NCBI GenBank assembly: GCA_002685655.1 | Contig: NYXM01000115.1 | Coordinates: 1-11,354, forward strand | DNA: 11,354 nt | Direction of reading: 5' to 3' | Origin: Planctomycetaceae bacterium | GTDB taxonomy: Bacteria > Planctomycetota > Planctomycetia > Pirellulales > Pirellulaceae | Shown here: positions 1 through 7,490 of the stretch, piece by piece | Numbering within the stretch: the stretch's first letter is position 1 | How the letters are laid out: each line of letters begins with the position of its first letter | Position numbers and translations under genes: made by a program | Notes under the pieces: generated by a model | Database searches by the model: none | Told to the model about the DNA's origin: nothing | What the model saw: the letters and a program-made list of their open reading frames with translations, nothing else

Positions 1-3000
1 CTTGCCGCGGCGATCGCCAATAGCGCCACTGCAGCCATGGCCGCGGCCACCTGCGCGTCAACACTGATCAATCGCTGTAGATCCAGCTGACGGGAATCGG
101 CTGCGAAAGAATCGGGGCGCTCTGCAGACGCGTCCGGTTCGATCCAATTACGCAGGGCCAGCCAGATCAGCCCGTAGCTGCCCAACGCCACTGCGTTCCA
201 TTGTCCCAGCCGTGCCAGCTCAATTCCGCCAAGTTGCTTTCCCGGGGTCGCGGTCAATGCTGGCAGGAGGCAGGCCAGGCTTGCCAGATATTGGAAGACG
301 ACCGACCCACCCAACGCATACGACGCTCGAGCGTCGCGGACCGCGATCACCAACAGCATCGTCGCGACCAATGCCAAGGGCGTGCCATACGACCACGCGG
401 CGCCGATCTTCGCAAAGAATGAGTTCGCCTCCGGGCCACCCACCTGAACTCCGCTGACCACTTGCACCACCGTCATGGTTGTCGCGATCAATACAGGAAA
501 TGCAGAGAGCACCACGAGCAACATCGGGATGGTCGACATCTGTTGCGCGCCGGGATCTTGCAATCCTGGCCAGTCTGTTCGACGTCGCGCCAGCGCGAAA
601 ATCGAACGGCGTGCAAACCAACAGGTCGCGGCCGCCAGTCCGAAAATGGCCAACGACCAGCGGATCGCCGACAATGACGCGACGTGCACTTCATGTGGCC
701 CGGCAATGAGTAGCGGCACCGCGCTGCAGGCCAAGACAAACGACTCGAAACACAGACGCGTGATCCGCTCCCAAATGCAGAATGCAATGGCAGCTGTGAC
801 CGCCGCCCAAGCGGCCCACATCCAGGCTTCAAAGGCTTGATGGTGCCCTGGCATGGTCAACTCGGCAGCCAGCTTGCCAAGTCCCAGCTCTCGCAAGACA
901 CCGGGAACACAGCCGGCGACTATGACACAAAGCAACGTGGCGATCACAACCCCCACAGTGACTCGGTCAACGGTTGGCCAATCGCGAAATTCGAGTAGTC
1001 GCTCGACAGATGGCCAACGGCGACAGAACCGGCGTCCCAAAACGGCAAGAATGCACGATGTGGAAAGCACCAACAGTGTTCCAGCCACGTGCAAGGGATC
1101 AAAAATGTCGCGCCAAGAATCGACATGGTGCAGTGCCGCAACCAACGTAACAAGCGACAGCGTAGCGGCTAAATGCGCCACCACAAAAGCCATGGACCAG
1201 CGACGAACCACTGCGACGCCCAGCCAAATAACGGCAATCACGGCCAGATAGATCGTGTGGAAGCCAAAATGAAAGTCCACCACAAACAACGCCGATGGTG
1301 CGGCCAATAGTGACGTTGCCAGTGCCGACTCGGTCAGCGGTCGCACGAACCCCGACCAACGACGGGACGTGACGTCCAGCGTCTCGGTCCAGGCATCCAA
1401 ACGACCTGCACAGGCCCCTACCAGCAAACAAATGACACCATGAGTGAGGAAGGCAAACATCACTGCACGGTGAAAGGAGACACCGCGCAATGCGAGTACA
1501 TCGTGATAGAAGTCGACAAACCCAAAAGCTTGCACGAGGGCAACGAGCAAGATAGCGGATCCCACCCAGGCAACTCGACCGTCACCGATGACCCTTGCCG
1601 TGATCGACAAGGCAATTGCGTAAATGCAGAGTGTCGGCGGCGAAAGGTAGCTGGAAGGAAACCCACAGAATCCAACGACAATCGCCAGCAGGCCACTGAT
1701 CGCCAGAATCGTGGCGGCACCCAGGAAATAGCCTCTCGCATCGCGTTCATGTTTTACTCGCACTAAAGCGAGAGCGAATCCGCCCATCAACGCGGCAAAA
1801 ACCCCCAGCGCAGCCGCGGACTGGCCAGTGAAGAACGAGCGGACGATCTCGAGGCCCCAGCGAGTCTGACTTTGGTAGGCACCTGACAGATGATGAAATG
1901 CGACAATCCACGCCAGAGCGCCGCAAGCGACCGCAAAGCCGTGCAGCGTCGGCAAACCGACCAAGAATCCCATATAGGCCAGCAGAATCGCATTCAGCGT
2001 ACCTACTGTGATCAACAATTCCGGTTCGGGCCACGCGAACAAGATGCAGATTGCCAGACCGAAGGCGGCCCCAATCGCCAGACTGGTGCCGGTCGTACGG
2101 AGGGCGTACAGCTTGGCCGAGTTGGTGCGTTGATGAATCAGCAAACCACTTGCCAACACTGTGCCCGCAACCAGGCTCAGTGCCGGAGACAATTGAGCCA
2201 GCATGTTCCAGATGGCGCCGGACTTGGCAACCAATAGCGCCAAAGCACTCAGCAAAGCAAACGTCGCGATCCCCAGCACTAACAACAGTACTTCGGCGCG
2301 ACGCATCGAAAGGCCTTTCCAGCGTCGAGCCCTGGTCAAACCACTGACCGTTGCCACGAGGAAGCCGGCCAGTGGGATCATCGCCAAGCCCATCACTTTG
2401 GTGAGCGAATCGCTTTGATGCGCAAACCGATTTATCAACAACTGACCGGCGCACGGTCCCATCACGCCTGCCAGCAAACGCCACCAGTCAGTGCCAAGAA
2501 ACGCGCGTCCAGCAAAGAACGTCATCGTGCCATACGCGGAAAGTCCCACGATGATGGCCGCCAGGTAAGTTGGATCGGTCCAAGCAGGTTGTTCGTCTGC
2601 TTTGCCGCTCAAAGCGATTGCGGCAAGAAAGTTCAACGGGATCAACAGTGTGGCGATGATCAATACAGCTCGGCTGATCGACGACAGATCCCAACTCCGT
2701 AAAGTGTAGTGCCCGGCCGCATGAAAGGCCCCGGTTCCAACCAAAAAAATCAGTGCCGGTAGATACGGGATCGAATCACGCAGCGTCGCCCACAGGCTGA
2801 CAACCAGGCCTACCGCGCACACAACGATCAACAGACCACTGATGATCTCACCCCAGCGGATATTCTTTTCCTCCATGAAGGCCTGCAGCAGCGCTGCCAG
2901 GGTACGGCGCGGCGCCAATGCGCGTCGTGCCGGCGGGGGCGTTTCGGGGCGGTCCAGCGGATGCGATGGCGGCACAGCAGTTGGAGGGCGCGAAACAGCT

Positions 3001-3572
3001 GGCGGCACGGCGGCTTCGTCCTCTATGATTTCTGCGTCGAAGATGCTCTCGTCGACAGTTTCGCTATCGATCTTCGGCGCTACGGAAGCGACTGGATTTG
3101 TGCCCGGCGAGGAAACGGTGGTGGCGTCGCTTTCGGATGATTCAGCTGGCGGCACGTCGGGCGGGGCGATTTGCGTCGATGTGGCGGTGTCGGCACTAGT
3201 CTGTGTCTGCGACGGTGTGGCGAAAGGCGACAGATCGTCAGCACGGATCAGGACCTCGAGCTTATCGAAGTCTTCGCGCTTGATCGCACCGCGTTCGAGC
3301 AGTTTCTTCAGACGTCGCATCGTGACGAGTACTTCATCGTGCGGTGCCAAGTCAGCTGCAGGACGGATAAACGGGGTCGCGCCACAATTCCGGCAACCAC
3401 CGGCGATTACTGCCTTGCGCCTGCCGCAGGCCGGGCAGTCGCGCGCCGCTGTCGCCGAGCCGCTGTCATCTCTCACCGCGCGGATCATCGCGGCCAACAC
3501 AACCCAAATGCCGTGACCGACGAGTGTCACAACCACGAGGGCAATCGCCAAACTGATGATGAACTCCGCCAT
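1..3572 (-). CDS. Giant multi-spanning membrane protein with N-terminal zinc ribbon (C-terminus outside window)
   Basis: I translated this frame by hand from the ATG at 3572-3570 to base 1 and met no stop, so at least 1190 residues are present and the gene continues past the left edge. A TAG two codons upstream of the ATG fixes the earliest start. Residues 4-30 form one membrane anchor. C46-x2-C49 and C60-x2-C63 form a zinc ribbon. Residues 85-112 are a charged helix (LKKLLERGAIKREDFDKLE). Residues 113-220 are a low-complexity Pro/Ser/Thr/Glu linker. A conserved-looking entry motif, FMEEKNIRWGE, lies near 231-242. From about 243 to the edge there are roughly 28 hydrophobic segments with short polar loops. 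I recognise no catalytic motif. The layout resembles large uncharacterised planctomycete membrane proteins (DUF2339/DUF2157-like), but I cannot confirm a family. It lies 88 bases downstream of ubiA on the same strand and could be co-transcribed. Function unknown. Confidence 0.88.
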   Translation of the reverse strand, partial: MAEFIISLAIALVVVTLVGHGIWVVLAAMIRAVRDDSGSATAARDCPACGRRKAVIAGGCRNCGATPFIRPAADLAPHDEVLVTMRRLKKLLERGAIKREDFDKLEVLIRADDLSPFATPSQTQTSADTATSTQIAPPDVPPAESSESDATTVSSPGTNPVASVAPKIDSETVDESIFDAEIIEDEAAVPPAVSRPPTAVPPSHPLDRPETPPPARRALAPRRTLAALLQAFMEEKNIRWGEIISGLLIVVCAVGLVVSLWATLRDSIPYLPALIFLVGTGAFHAAGHYTLRSWDLSSISRAVLIIATLLIPLNFLAAIALSGKADEQPAWTDPTYLAAIIVGLSAYGTMTFFAGRAFLGTDWWRLLAGVMGPCAGQLLINRFAHQSDSLTKVMGLAMIPLAGFLVATVSGLTRARRWKGLSMRRAEVLLLVLGIATFALLSALALLVAKSGAIWNMLAQLSPALSLVAGTVLASGLLIHQRTNSAKLYALRTTGTSLAIGAAFGLAICILFAWPEPELLITVGTLNAILLAYMGFLVGLPTLHGFAVACGALAWIVAFHHLSGAYQSQTRWGLEIVRSFFTGQSAAALGVFAALMGGFALALVRVKHERDARGYFLGAATILAISGLLAIVVGFCGFPSSYLSPPTLCIYAIALSITARVIGDGRVAWVGSAILLVALVQAFGFVDFYHDVLALRGVSFHRAVMFAFLTHGVICLLVGACAGRLDAWTETLDVTSRRWSGFVRPLTESALATSLLAAPSALFVVDFHFGFHTIYLAVIAVIWLGVAVVRRWSMAFVVAHLAATLSLVTLVAALHHVDSWRDIFDPLHVAGTLLVLSTSCILAVLGRRFCRRWPSVERLLEFRDWPTVDRVTVGVVIATLLCVIVAGCVPGVLRELGLGKLAAELTMPGHHQAFEAWMWAAWAAVTAAIAFCIWERITRLCFESFVLACSAVPLLIAGPHEVHVASLSAIRWSLAIFGLAAATCWFARRSIFALARRRTDWPGLQDPGAQQMSTIPMLLVVLSAFPVLIATTMTVVQVVSGVQVGGPEANSFFAKIGAAWSYGTPLALVATMLLVIAVRDARASYALGGSVVFQYLASLACLLPALTATPGKQLGGIELARLGQWNAVALGSYGLIWLALRNWIEPDASAERPDSFAADSRQLDLQRLISVDAQVAAAMAAVALLAIAAA

Positions 3573-3602
3573 CGCCTACTCGATCTTGTCAAGTTGGAAC
3601 TT

Positions 3603-3619
3603 GGTCGGGCGTTACGACC
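3603..3619. repeat. Small inverted repeat between ubiA and the membrane-protein gene
   Basis: GGTCG (3603-3607) and CGACC (3615-3619) form a 5-bp stem around a 7-base loop in the 88-base gap. No U-run follows on the minus strand, so it is a poor intrinsic terminator. It may be a processing or attenuation site, or chance. Confidence 0.2.
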
Positions 3620-3660
3620 CGCTGATACCCAAAATCGTTGGCGCCAGAATACCGTCGAAT

Positions 3661-4602
3661 TCAGTGAGAAGCCAACAATAAATCGAGCGACGTTACGGCA
3701 AACAGTCCAAGACTAACCACGGCGTTGATGTTAAAGAACGCGACGTTGACACGCGTCAGATCGTCTGGTCGTACAATCCAGTGCTCGTAGGCCAACAGCA
3801 GAATGACGGCCAAGACACCCGTCCCGTAAATCGGACCTAACGACAAAACTGGCCCGCCCAAGTGATCGACGAACGGTAGCGTCAATAGCATCAAACACAT
3901 GAGAAAGTGGCAAACGGCAGCCAGACGCAGAGCTCCTGAGACTCCTAGCAATGCAGGGATGCTGCGAAGCATTGCGTCAACGTCGAAATCGACATCTTGA
4001 CATGCGTAGATCATGTCGAACCCAGCGACCCACAAAAAGACCGCCGCACCGATCCAGATCGCCGGAAGCAAGTCCAGCGGAGCGCTCATCAGGATCTGGC
4101 CGCGCAAGGCAATCCAGGTTGAAACCGGTGCCAACATCAACGAGGCTCCCAACCAAAAGTGCGCGGCTGCTGTGAAGCGTTTGGTCAGACTGTAAGCCAA
4201 CAGGAATAGCAAGACAGGGATGGATAGAATCAGCGGCAAGGAATTGGGCAAGAATAGCAGTGTTCCGAGAATAAATCCCAACGAAGCAAGTGCGATAAAC
4301 ATCACGACACCGGCGACGGTGAGAGTACCTGCTGGAAGGTGACGGCCCGCGGTACGAGGATTCTGCGCGTCGATCTTGCGATCCACCAGCCGGTTGAACG
4401 CCATTGCCGCGCTGCGGGCACATGTCATGCAGATCAGTATGCCCAGCAGATGGAGCCAACGGAAACCGACACCATCTCCCGGTGCGGTCCAGGCCATGAC
4501 CGCCGCCAACAGAGAAAATGGCAGCGCAAAAATCGTGTGGCTGAACCGGATCATTTCAAGAAGATGGCGAATTCTTGACAGCATTTGGAAACTCTTTTCC
4601 AT
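3661..4602 (-). CDS. ubiA: UbiA-family polyprenyltransferase (4-hydroxybenzoate/MqnP-like)
   Basis: This 313-residue integral membrane enzyme would transfer a polyprenyl chain from its diphosphate to an aromatic or hydroxylated bicyclic acid during ubiquinone or menaquinone synthesis. Both Mg2+-diphosphate motifs of the family are visible: N70-x3-D74-x3-D78 (NRLVDRKID) and Y199-x2-Q202-D203-x3-D207 (YACQDVDFD). The family signature RFSHTIFALPF is at residues 19-29. About eight or nine hydrophobic helices are present and the length is normal. The ATG at 4602 directly follows the ubiX stop (TGA-ATG, no gap), which suggests translational coupling. A second Met at residue 7 is an alternative start. 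The futalosine-route paralogue (MqnP) is the likeliest assignment if the host makes menaquinone, as planctomycetes usually do. That is inference: no mqnA-E gene is in the window to decide it. Confidence 0.93.
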   Translation of the reverse strand: MEKSFQMLSRIRHLLEMIRFSHTIFALPFSLLAAVMAWTAPGDGVGFRWLHLLGILICMTCARSAAMAFNRLVDRKIDAQNPRTAGRHLPAGTLTVAGVVMFIALASLGFILGTLLFLPNSLPLILSIPVLLFLLAYSLTKRFTAAAHFWLGASLMLAPVSTWIALRGQILMSAPLDLLPAIWIGAAVFLWVAGFDMIYACQDVDFDVDAMLRSIPALLGVSGALRLAAVCHFLMCLMLLTLPFVDHLGGPVLSLGPIYGTGVLAVILLLAYEHWIVRPDDLTRVNVAFFNINAVVSLGLFAVTSLDLLLASH

Positions 4603-5220
4603 TCACGCGCCTGCCGCGTCTTCGTCCCCACCCCATCGTCGCATCAATTGATGCGAGATCCGCAAGTGATCCAAAATCCGCGCGACGACAAAGTCCACCA
4701 AGTCTTGGATGGCATGAACACCGTGATACCAACCGGGCGACGCCGGCAAGATTACAGCTCCGGCTTGTGCCGCCTGCCGCATACTATCCAACTGGATGAT
4801 TGATAGCGGTGTCTCGCGAGGCACCAGGATCAGTGTCCTGCGCTCTTTGAGGTGCACGTCGGCGGCACGTTGAATCAAATTGCTGCTCGTTCCATGAGCG
4901 ACACCACTAAGTGTGGTACCCGAACAAGGGCAGATCACCATGCCGTCGGTCAAATGCGAACCGCTGGCAATGGGTGCCATGATGTCGGAATAATGATAGT
5001 AAGACAGTCGCCCAGTGTGCTCATCAAGGTCGATAAGGTCAGTCAGCCGAAAAGCGTCAAGATTAAGATTGCAGTCGAGTTCCTGCTTTAGCACGGCGGA
5101 GGCTGAAGGGCTGATCGTGAGTTCCACATGGCGACCGCTTAGCAGCAACAACTCCAGCAGGCGGACGGCATAGATCGCGCCGCTGGCACCGGTGATGGCC
5201 AGGACCAAGGGATGATTCAT
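4603..5220 (-). CDS. ubiX: Flavin prenyltransferase UbiX
   Basis: This 205-residue cytoplasmic enzyme prenylates reduced FMN at N5/C6 with dimethylallyl (mono)phosphate to make prenyl-FMN, the cofactor of UbiD-type decarboxylases. It shows the Rossmann-like flavin site ITGASGAIYA (residues 9-18), the central CPCSGTTLSGVAHG (97-110), SSNLIQRAADVHLKERR (112-128), LVPRETPLS (132-140) and PASPGWYH (159-166), all hallmarks of the UbiX/Pad1 family. The length is typical. The ATG at 5220-5218 overlaps the ubiE stop by 4 bases (ATGA), and its own stop abuts the ubiA start, so it is the middle gene of a coupled trio. The partner decarboxylase (UbiD or MqnL type) is not in the window and must be encoded elsewhere. 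No clear Shine-Dalgarno site precedes the start, consistent with coupling to ubiE. Confidence 0.95.
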   Translation of the reverse strand: MNHPLVLAITGASGAIYAVRLLELLLLSGRHVELTISPSASAVLKQELDCNLNLDAFRLTDLIDLDEHTGRLSYYHYSDIMAPIASGSHLTDGMVICPCSGTTLSGVAHGTSSNLIQRAADVHLKERRTLILVPRETPLSIIQLDSMRQAAQAGAVILPASPGWYHGVHAIQDLVDFVVARILDHLRISHQLMRRWGGDEDAAGA

Positions 5221-5987
5221 GGTGCGGAATCTTGCCTTGACTCGAAGGTGGTACTGTCTTCGTTTGCCTCGCTTTCCGGTTTCGTACCGAGATAGAGCGT
5301 GGCGATTCCCAACGTGAACGGAACCATGCGGATCTGCTCCAGCCCGGCCGCTGTCATCCGCGTGGCGAGCGCATCGCCCGATGGGAACTGGCTGACACTA
5401 TCGGGAAGGTAGCTGTACGCTCCTTGCCGATTCCGCGCTAACCATTGCCCGACCTTGGGGAGGACACGGCGAAAATAGAAACTGTAGATACCTTTACATG
5501 GCTGCCAACGCGGCATCGAGAATTCGAGGACGGCAACCCGACCTCCTGGCTGACAAACTCGGACCATTTCGGCGAGCCCCTGATCGGTGTCGGACACGTT
5601 TCGTAGTCCAAAAGCAACCGTGACGAGTTGAAAGTGATCCGCCTCGAACGGCAACTGCTGCGTATCAGCTTCGATGAAAGTGACTTGTCCGTCGAGTCCA
5701 GCGCGGCTCTGCTTCTTCTGGCCGATTCGCAACATCTCCGGGCAGAAGTCCGTCCCAACCACTGGGGTGGCACCAGCCGTCCGACGCGAATACGCCAGCG
5801 CCAGATCGCCGGTCCCCGTGCAAACATCCAAGATCGGCGACCCGTCGCGAGGCGGCGCGAGATTGACCGTCCGCCAGCGCCAGTAGCGATCAACATTCAA
5901 CGACAGCAGATGGTTCATCAAATCGTATCGCGGTGCGATCTCACCGAACATTTTTCGCACGCGGGCGTTGGATTTGTCTAGCTTCAT
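5217..5987 (-). CDS. ubiE: Demethylmenaquinone/ubiquinone C-methyltransferase UbiE (MenG)
   Basis: This 256-residue SAM-dependent methyltransferase adds the ring methyl group of menaquinone and/or ubiquinone. The N-terminal family block is V10-RKMFGEIAPRYDLMNHLLS (to residue 29). SAM motif I is ILDVCTGTGDLALA (52-65), the acidic post-I residue is D80, the family signature VAFGLRNVSD is at 124-133, and motif III is QPGGRVAVLEFS (146-157). The open frame extends a further 146 codons upstream to 6425, but that part has no family similarity and overlaps the end of the next gene. I therefore start at the ATG at 5987, where homology begins; no good Shine-Dalgarno site is seen there. The last about 20 residues form an acidic tail. 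This is the first gene of the ubiE-ubiX-ubiA cluster. A weak promoter candidate lies about 50 bases upstream. Confidence 0.93.
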   Translation of the reverse strand: MKLDKSNARVRKMFGEIAPRYDLMNHLLSLNVDRYWRWRTVNLAPPRDGSPILDVCTGTGDLALAYSRRTAGATPVVGTDFCPEMLRIGQKKQSRAGLDGQVTFIEADTQQLPFEADHFQLVTVAFGLRNVSDTDQGLAEMVRVCQPGGRVAVLEFSMPRWQPCKGIYSFYFRRVLPKVGQWLARNRQGAYSYLPDSVSQFPSGDALATRMTAAGLEQIRMVPFTLGIATLYLGTKPESEANEDSTTFESRQDSAP

Positions 5988-6347
5988 GGGGTAACTGACT
6001 GAAAAATCGAGGAGCTTGGCCGACAATAGCCGTCCAGTTTCCAATATACCGCAGCGACCAGCGTAACTTAACCAATGAACCATGTTGAGGGGGGCATTGC
6101 ACTCAACTAAAGATAGGCTTGCGCTGGACGAGCAAACCGATAACGGTGAGTAGCCTTGTCCGGAATCAACGACCGAGCCGTCTTCAATCGTCGTTACGAT
6201 CTGTGCGCTTTGGGCATTGCGCAGCGAATCACTCAATGCCGCTGCGTCTCTGCGAACACGGTCGCAAACAAGATGTATTAGAAGATTCCGACAGACAGCC
6301 GCCACCTCCGGCCCACAGACAACTTCGTGTGGTCCGCGGGCCGGAAA
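5988..6347. other. Gene-free spacer between the redox protein gene and ubiE
   Basis: This stretch of about 360 bases holds no convincing gene. An open minus-strand frame that continues the ubiE frame, and a 78-codon plus-strand frame at 6119-6355, both lack recognisable protein character and are Arg/Ser/Pro-rich, as read-through of non-coding DNA tends to be. It probably contains the promoter of the ubi cluster. A 5-bp inverted repeat CCACA/TGTGG is at 6313-6317 and 6328-6332. No tRNA- or riboswitch-like structure was recognised. Confidence 0.5.
6043..6071 (-). promoter_or_regulatory. Possible sigma70-type promoter for the ubiE-ubiX-ubiA cluster
   Basis: Read on the minus strand, TTAAGT (6071-6066) is followed after exactly 17 bases by TATATT (6048-6043), a 5-of-6 match to the -10 consensus. 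The -35 matches only about 3 of 6 positions. Transcription would begin near 6036, leaving a leader of about 48 bases before ubiE. Planctomycete promoters are poorly defined, so this is tentative. Confidence 0.22.
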
Positions 6348-6368
6348 GGTCATAGCGGCTCTATGACC
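6348..6368 (-). terminator. Candidate terminator hairpin overlapping the stop of the selenoprotein gene
   Basis: A perfect 8-bp inverted repeat, GGTCATAG (6348-6355) and CTATGACC (6361-6368), surrounds a 5-base loop. The TAG stop at 6363-6361 lies inside one arm. On the minus strand the stem is followed by TTTCC, so the U-tract is short and intrinsic termination may be weak. Its position at the gene end and before a 360-base spacer supports a 3'-end role, either termination or mRNA stabilisation. Confidence 0.4.
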
Positions 6369-7452
6369 CGTTGGAACTGGCTTCGGCCAGCAACGCATCA
6401 ACAGCCTTATCCATGGCTTTACCACGGACGTTCTTGTATCGGATTACGCCTTTCTGATCCAACACATAGATGGTCGGCCAACCCCTCACATTCCAGCGTG
6501 ACGCGATCGGTCCCGAGGTGTTTCCGCCATCCCAGAAAGAGCGCCATGTGATGTTCTCCCGTTCGAGGGCAGCAAGCACTTTCTCTTTCGGATCGCTGTT
6601 CACACCAAGTAAAACGAAAGGTTCGTTTGCGAGCTTCTTCACGAGCGACCGTTCGTGTGGGTACATCGCCCGACAAGGAGGTCACCAATCGCCCCAGAAG
6701 TCGATCACGACTACTTTTCCACGATAGTCGCTAAGTTTGAAGTTCACGCCGTCGAGGTCTTCGCCAGTGATCTCCGGAGCGACTTTACCGATCCGCAGGT
6801 TTTCAAAAGCAAACAACTCGTTATCGATGAGCTCGGCCAACGTCCCGCGATCTCTGCCACTGGCGTATACCATTCGCACGTCACCAAACTCATCGGTAAT
6901 CCGCTTCATCATCGGTTTGACCTCGGCGACGTTCTTCTCCGTCAGTTGTCGGCCTTTGGCTTTGGACATTTGGAAGTAAAGCGCCAGACCTTGCACGTCA
7001 CGGCTAGTCGACTCTTTGGCGATCTTCGCCAACATTTCGTCGTCGCGACTCCACAAGCTAACGACTTTTGCGAAGCCCTTTTCATTGAGATGGTCGGCCA
7101 ATAATCGTTCTTTTGCCTTCTCGATCAACGCCCGACCACCCGGCGCGCGTCCACCGAGTTGGCAGACCATGGCCAATGCTTCAACGGCAGCGGGGGTCTT
7201 TGCGTGTTTGTCTGCCAATTCCTGGTACTTATCTAAATACTCCTTTGATATCGCCGGAAGCCGCGTCGAGACGATCTCGCGCTTCTTCGTTGCGTCCGTC
7301 TCGGCCCGATAGTCACTGAGGAACTCTTGGTAGGCCTTGTCGTACGATTTCTTGATTTGCTCAAGCTGTGTGCCGACATCATCTTCCGCCGACAAGGGTG
7401 GAACCAGTAGCGTCGCCAACAAAGAGATCGGCAGCATGATTCTCAGGTTCAT
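6361..7452 (-). CDS. Exported TlpA/ResA-like thioredoxin-fold protein, probable selenoprotein with U-P-P-C active site (in-frame UGA at 6684-6682)
   Basis: Read through the UGA, this is a 363-residue protein. Residues 1-22 are a signal peptide (MNLRIMLPISLLATLLVPPLSA, cleavage before EDD), so it acts outside the cytoplasmic membrane. Residues 23-215 are a charged, helical domain of unknown role. From about 221 there is an AhpC/TSA-thioredoxin domain (GKVAPEI..., then KVVVIDFWGDW). The next codon, 257, is TGA, exactly where the first active-site cysteine of W-C-P-P-C-R belongs. The frame continues PPCRAMYPHERS with C260, then FVLLGVNSDP, RGWPTIYVLD with the cis-proline at 326, and ends at TAG (6363-6361). 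There is no frameshift and no other stop. A SECIS-like hairpin follows the UGA. The start has a good GAGG site 8 bases upstream (7464-7461). The likely role is thiol-disulfide or selenenyl redox chemistry in the periplasm. The alternative is a nonsense mutation or sequencing error creating a pseudogene; the intact downstream half argues against an old pseudogene. Confidence 0.82.
6640..6657 (-). promoter_or_regulatory. Candidate bacterial SECIS element
   Basis: On the minus-strand mRNA, CACGAACGGUCGCUCGUG folds as CACGA/UCGUG (5 bp), an A-C mismatch, a closing C-G pair and the apical tetraloop GGUC. The stem begins 24 bases after the UGA and the loop begins 31 bases after it. E. coli fdhF, from memory, also has an apical GGUC, with the loop G and U read by SelB. 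Bacterial SECIS elements lie inside the coding region shortly after the UGA. The expected bulged U below the apical stem is not obvious here. The same bases encode H-E-R-S-L-V. Confidence 0.6.
6682..6684 (-). other. In-frame UGA, proposed selenocysteine codon (Sec257)
   Basis: The minus-strand codons read GAT TGG TGA CCT CCT TGT CGG, that is D-W-(UGA)-P-P-C-R. Thioredoxin-fold proteins of the TlpA/ResA group have Cys at this exact site, so UGA replaces the nucleophilic cysteine and nothing else in the motif changes. Confidence 0.78.
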
Positions 7453-7490
7453 TGGAAATACCTCGTGATTACGTGACGTTAAAAGTTTGA

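Noticed and set aside
130..160. GGTTCGATCC resembling a tRNA T-loop
   Set aside because: There is no acceptor stem, anticodon arm or CCA context, and it lies inside the membrane-protein coding frame.
1747..2484. 245-codon minus-strand frame inside the membrane-protein gene
   Set aside because: It is Arg/Gly/Ser-rich with no hydrophobic pattern, while the alternative frame gives continuous membrane segments from 3572 to 1.
2842..3516. Plus-strand frame rich in Ser/Gly/Ala opposite the membrane-protein linker
   Set aside because: It is an antisense shadow of the Pro/Ser/Thr linker and zinc-ribbon region, with no start signal or family features.
5988..6425. N-terminal extension of the ubiE frame up to 6425
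   Set aside because: The extra 146 residues are not UbiE-like, overlap the end of the selenoprotein gene and its hairpin, and homology begins at Met 5987.
6361..6684. Separate 101-residue protein starting at ATG 6666, and a truncated protein ending at 6682
   Set aside because: Both pieces are in one frame and together form one thioredoxin domain; ATG 6666 encodes an internal Met after the PPCRA motif and has no proper start context.
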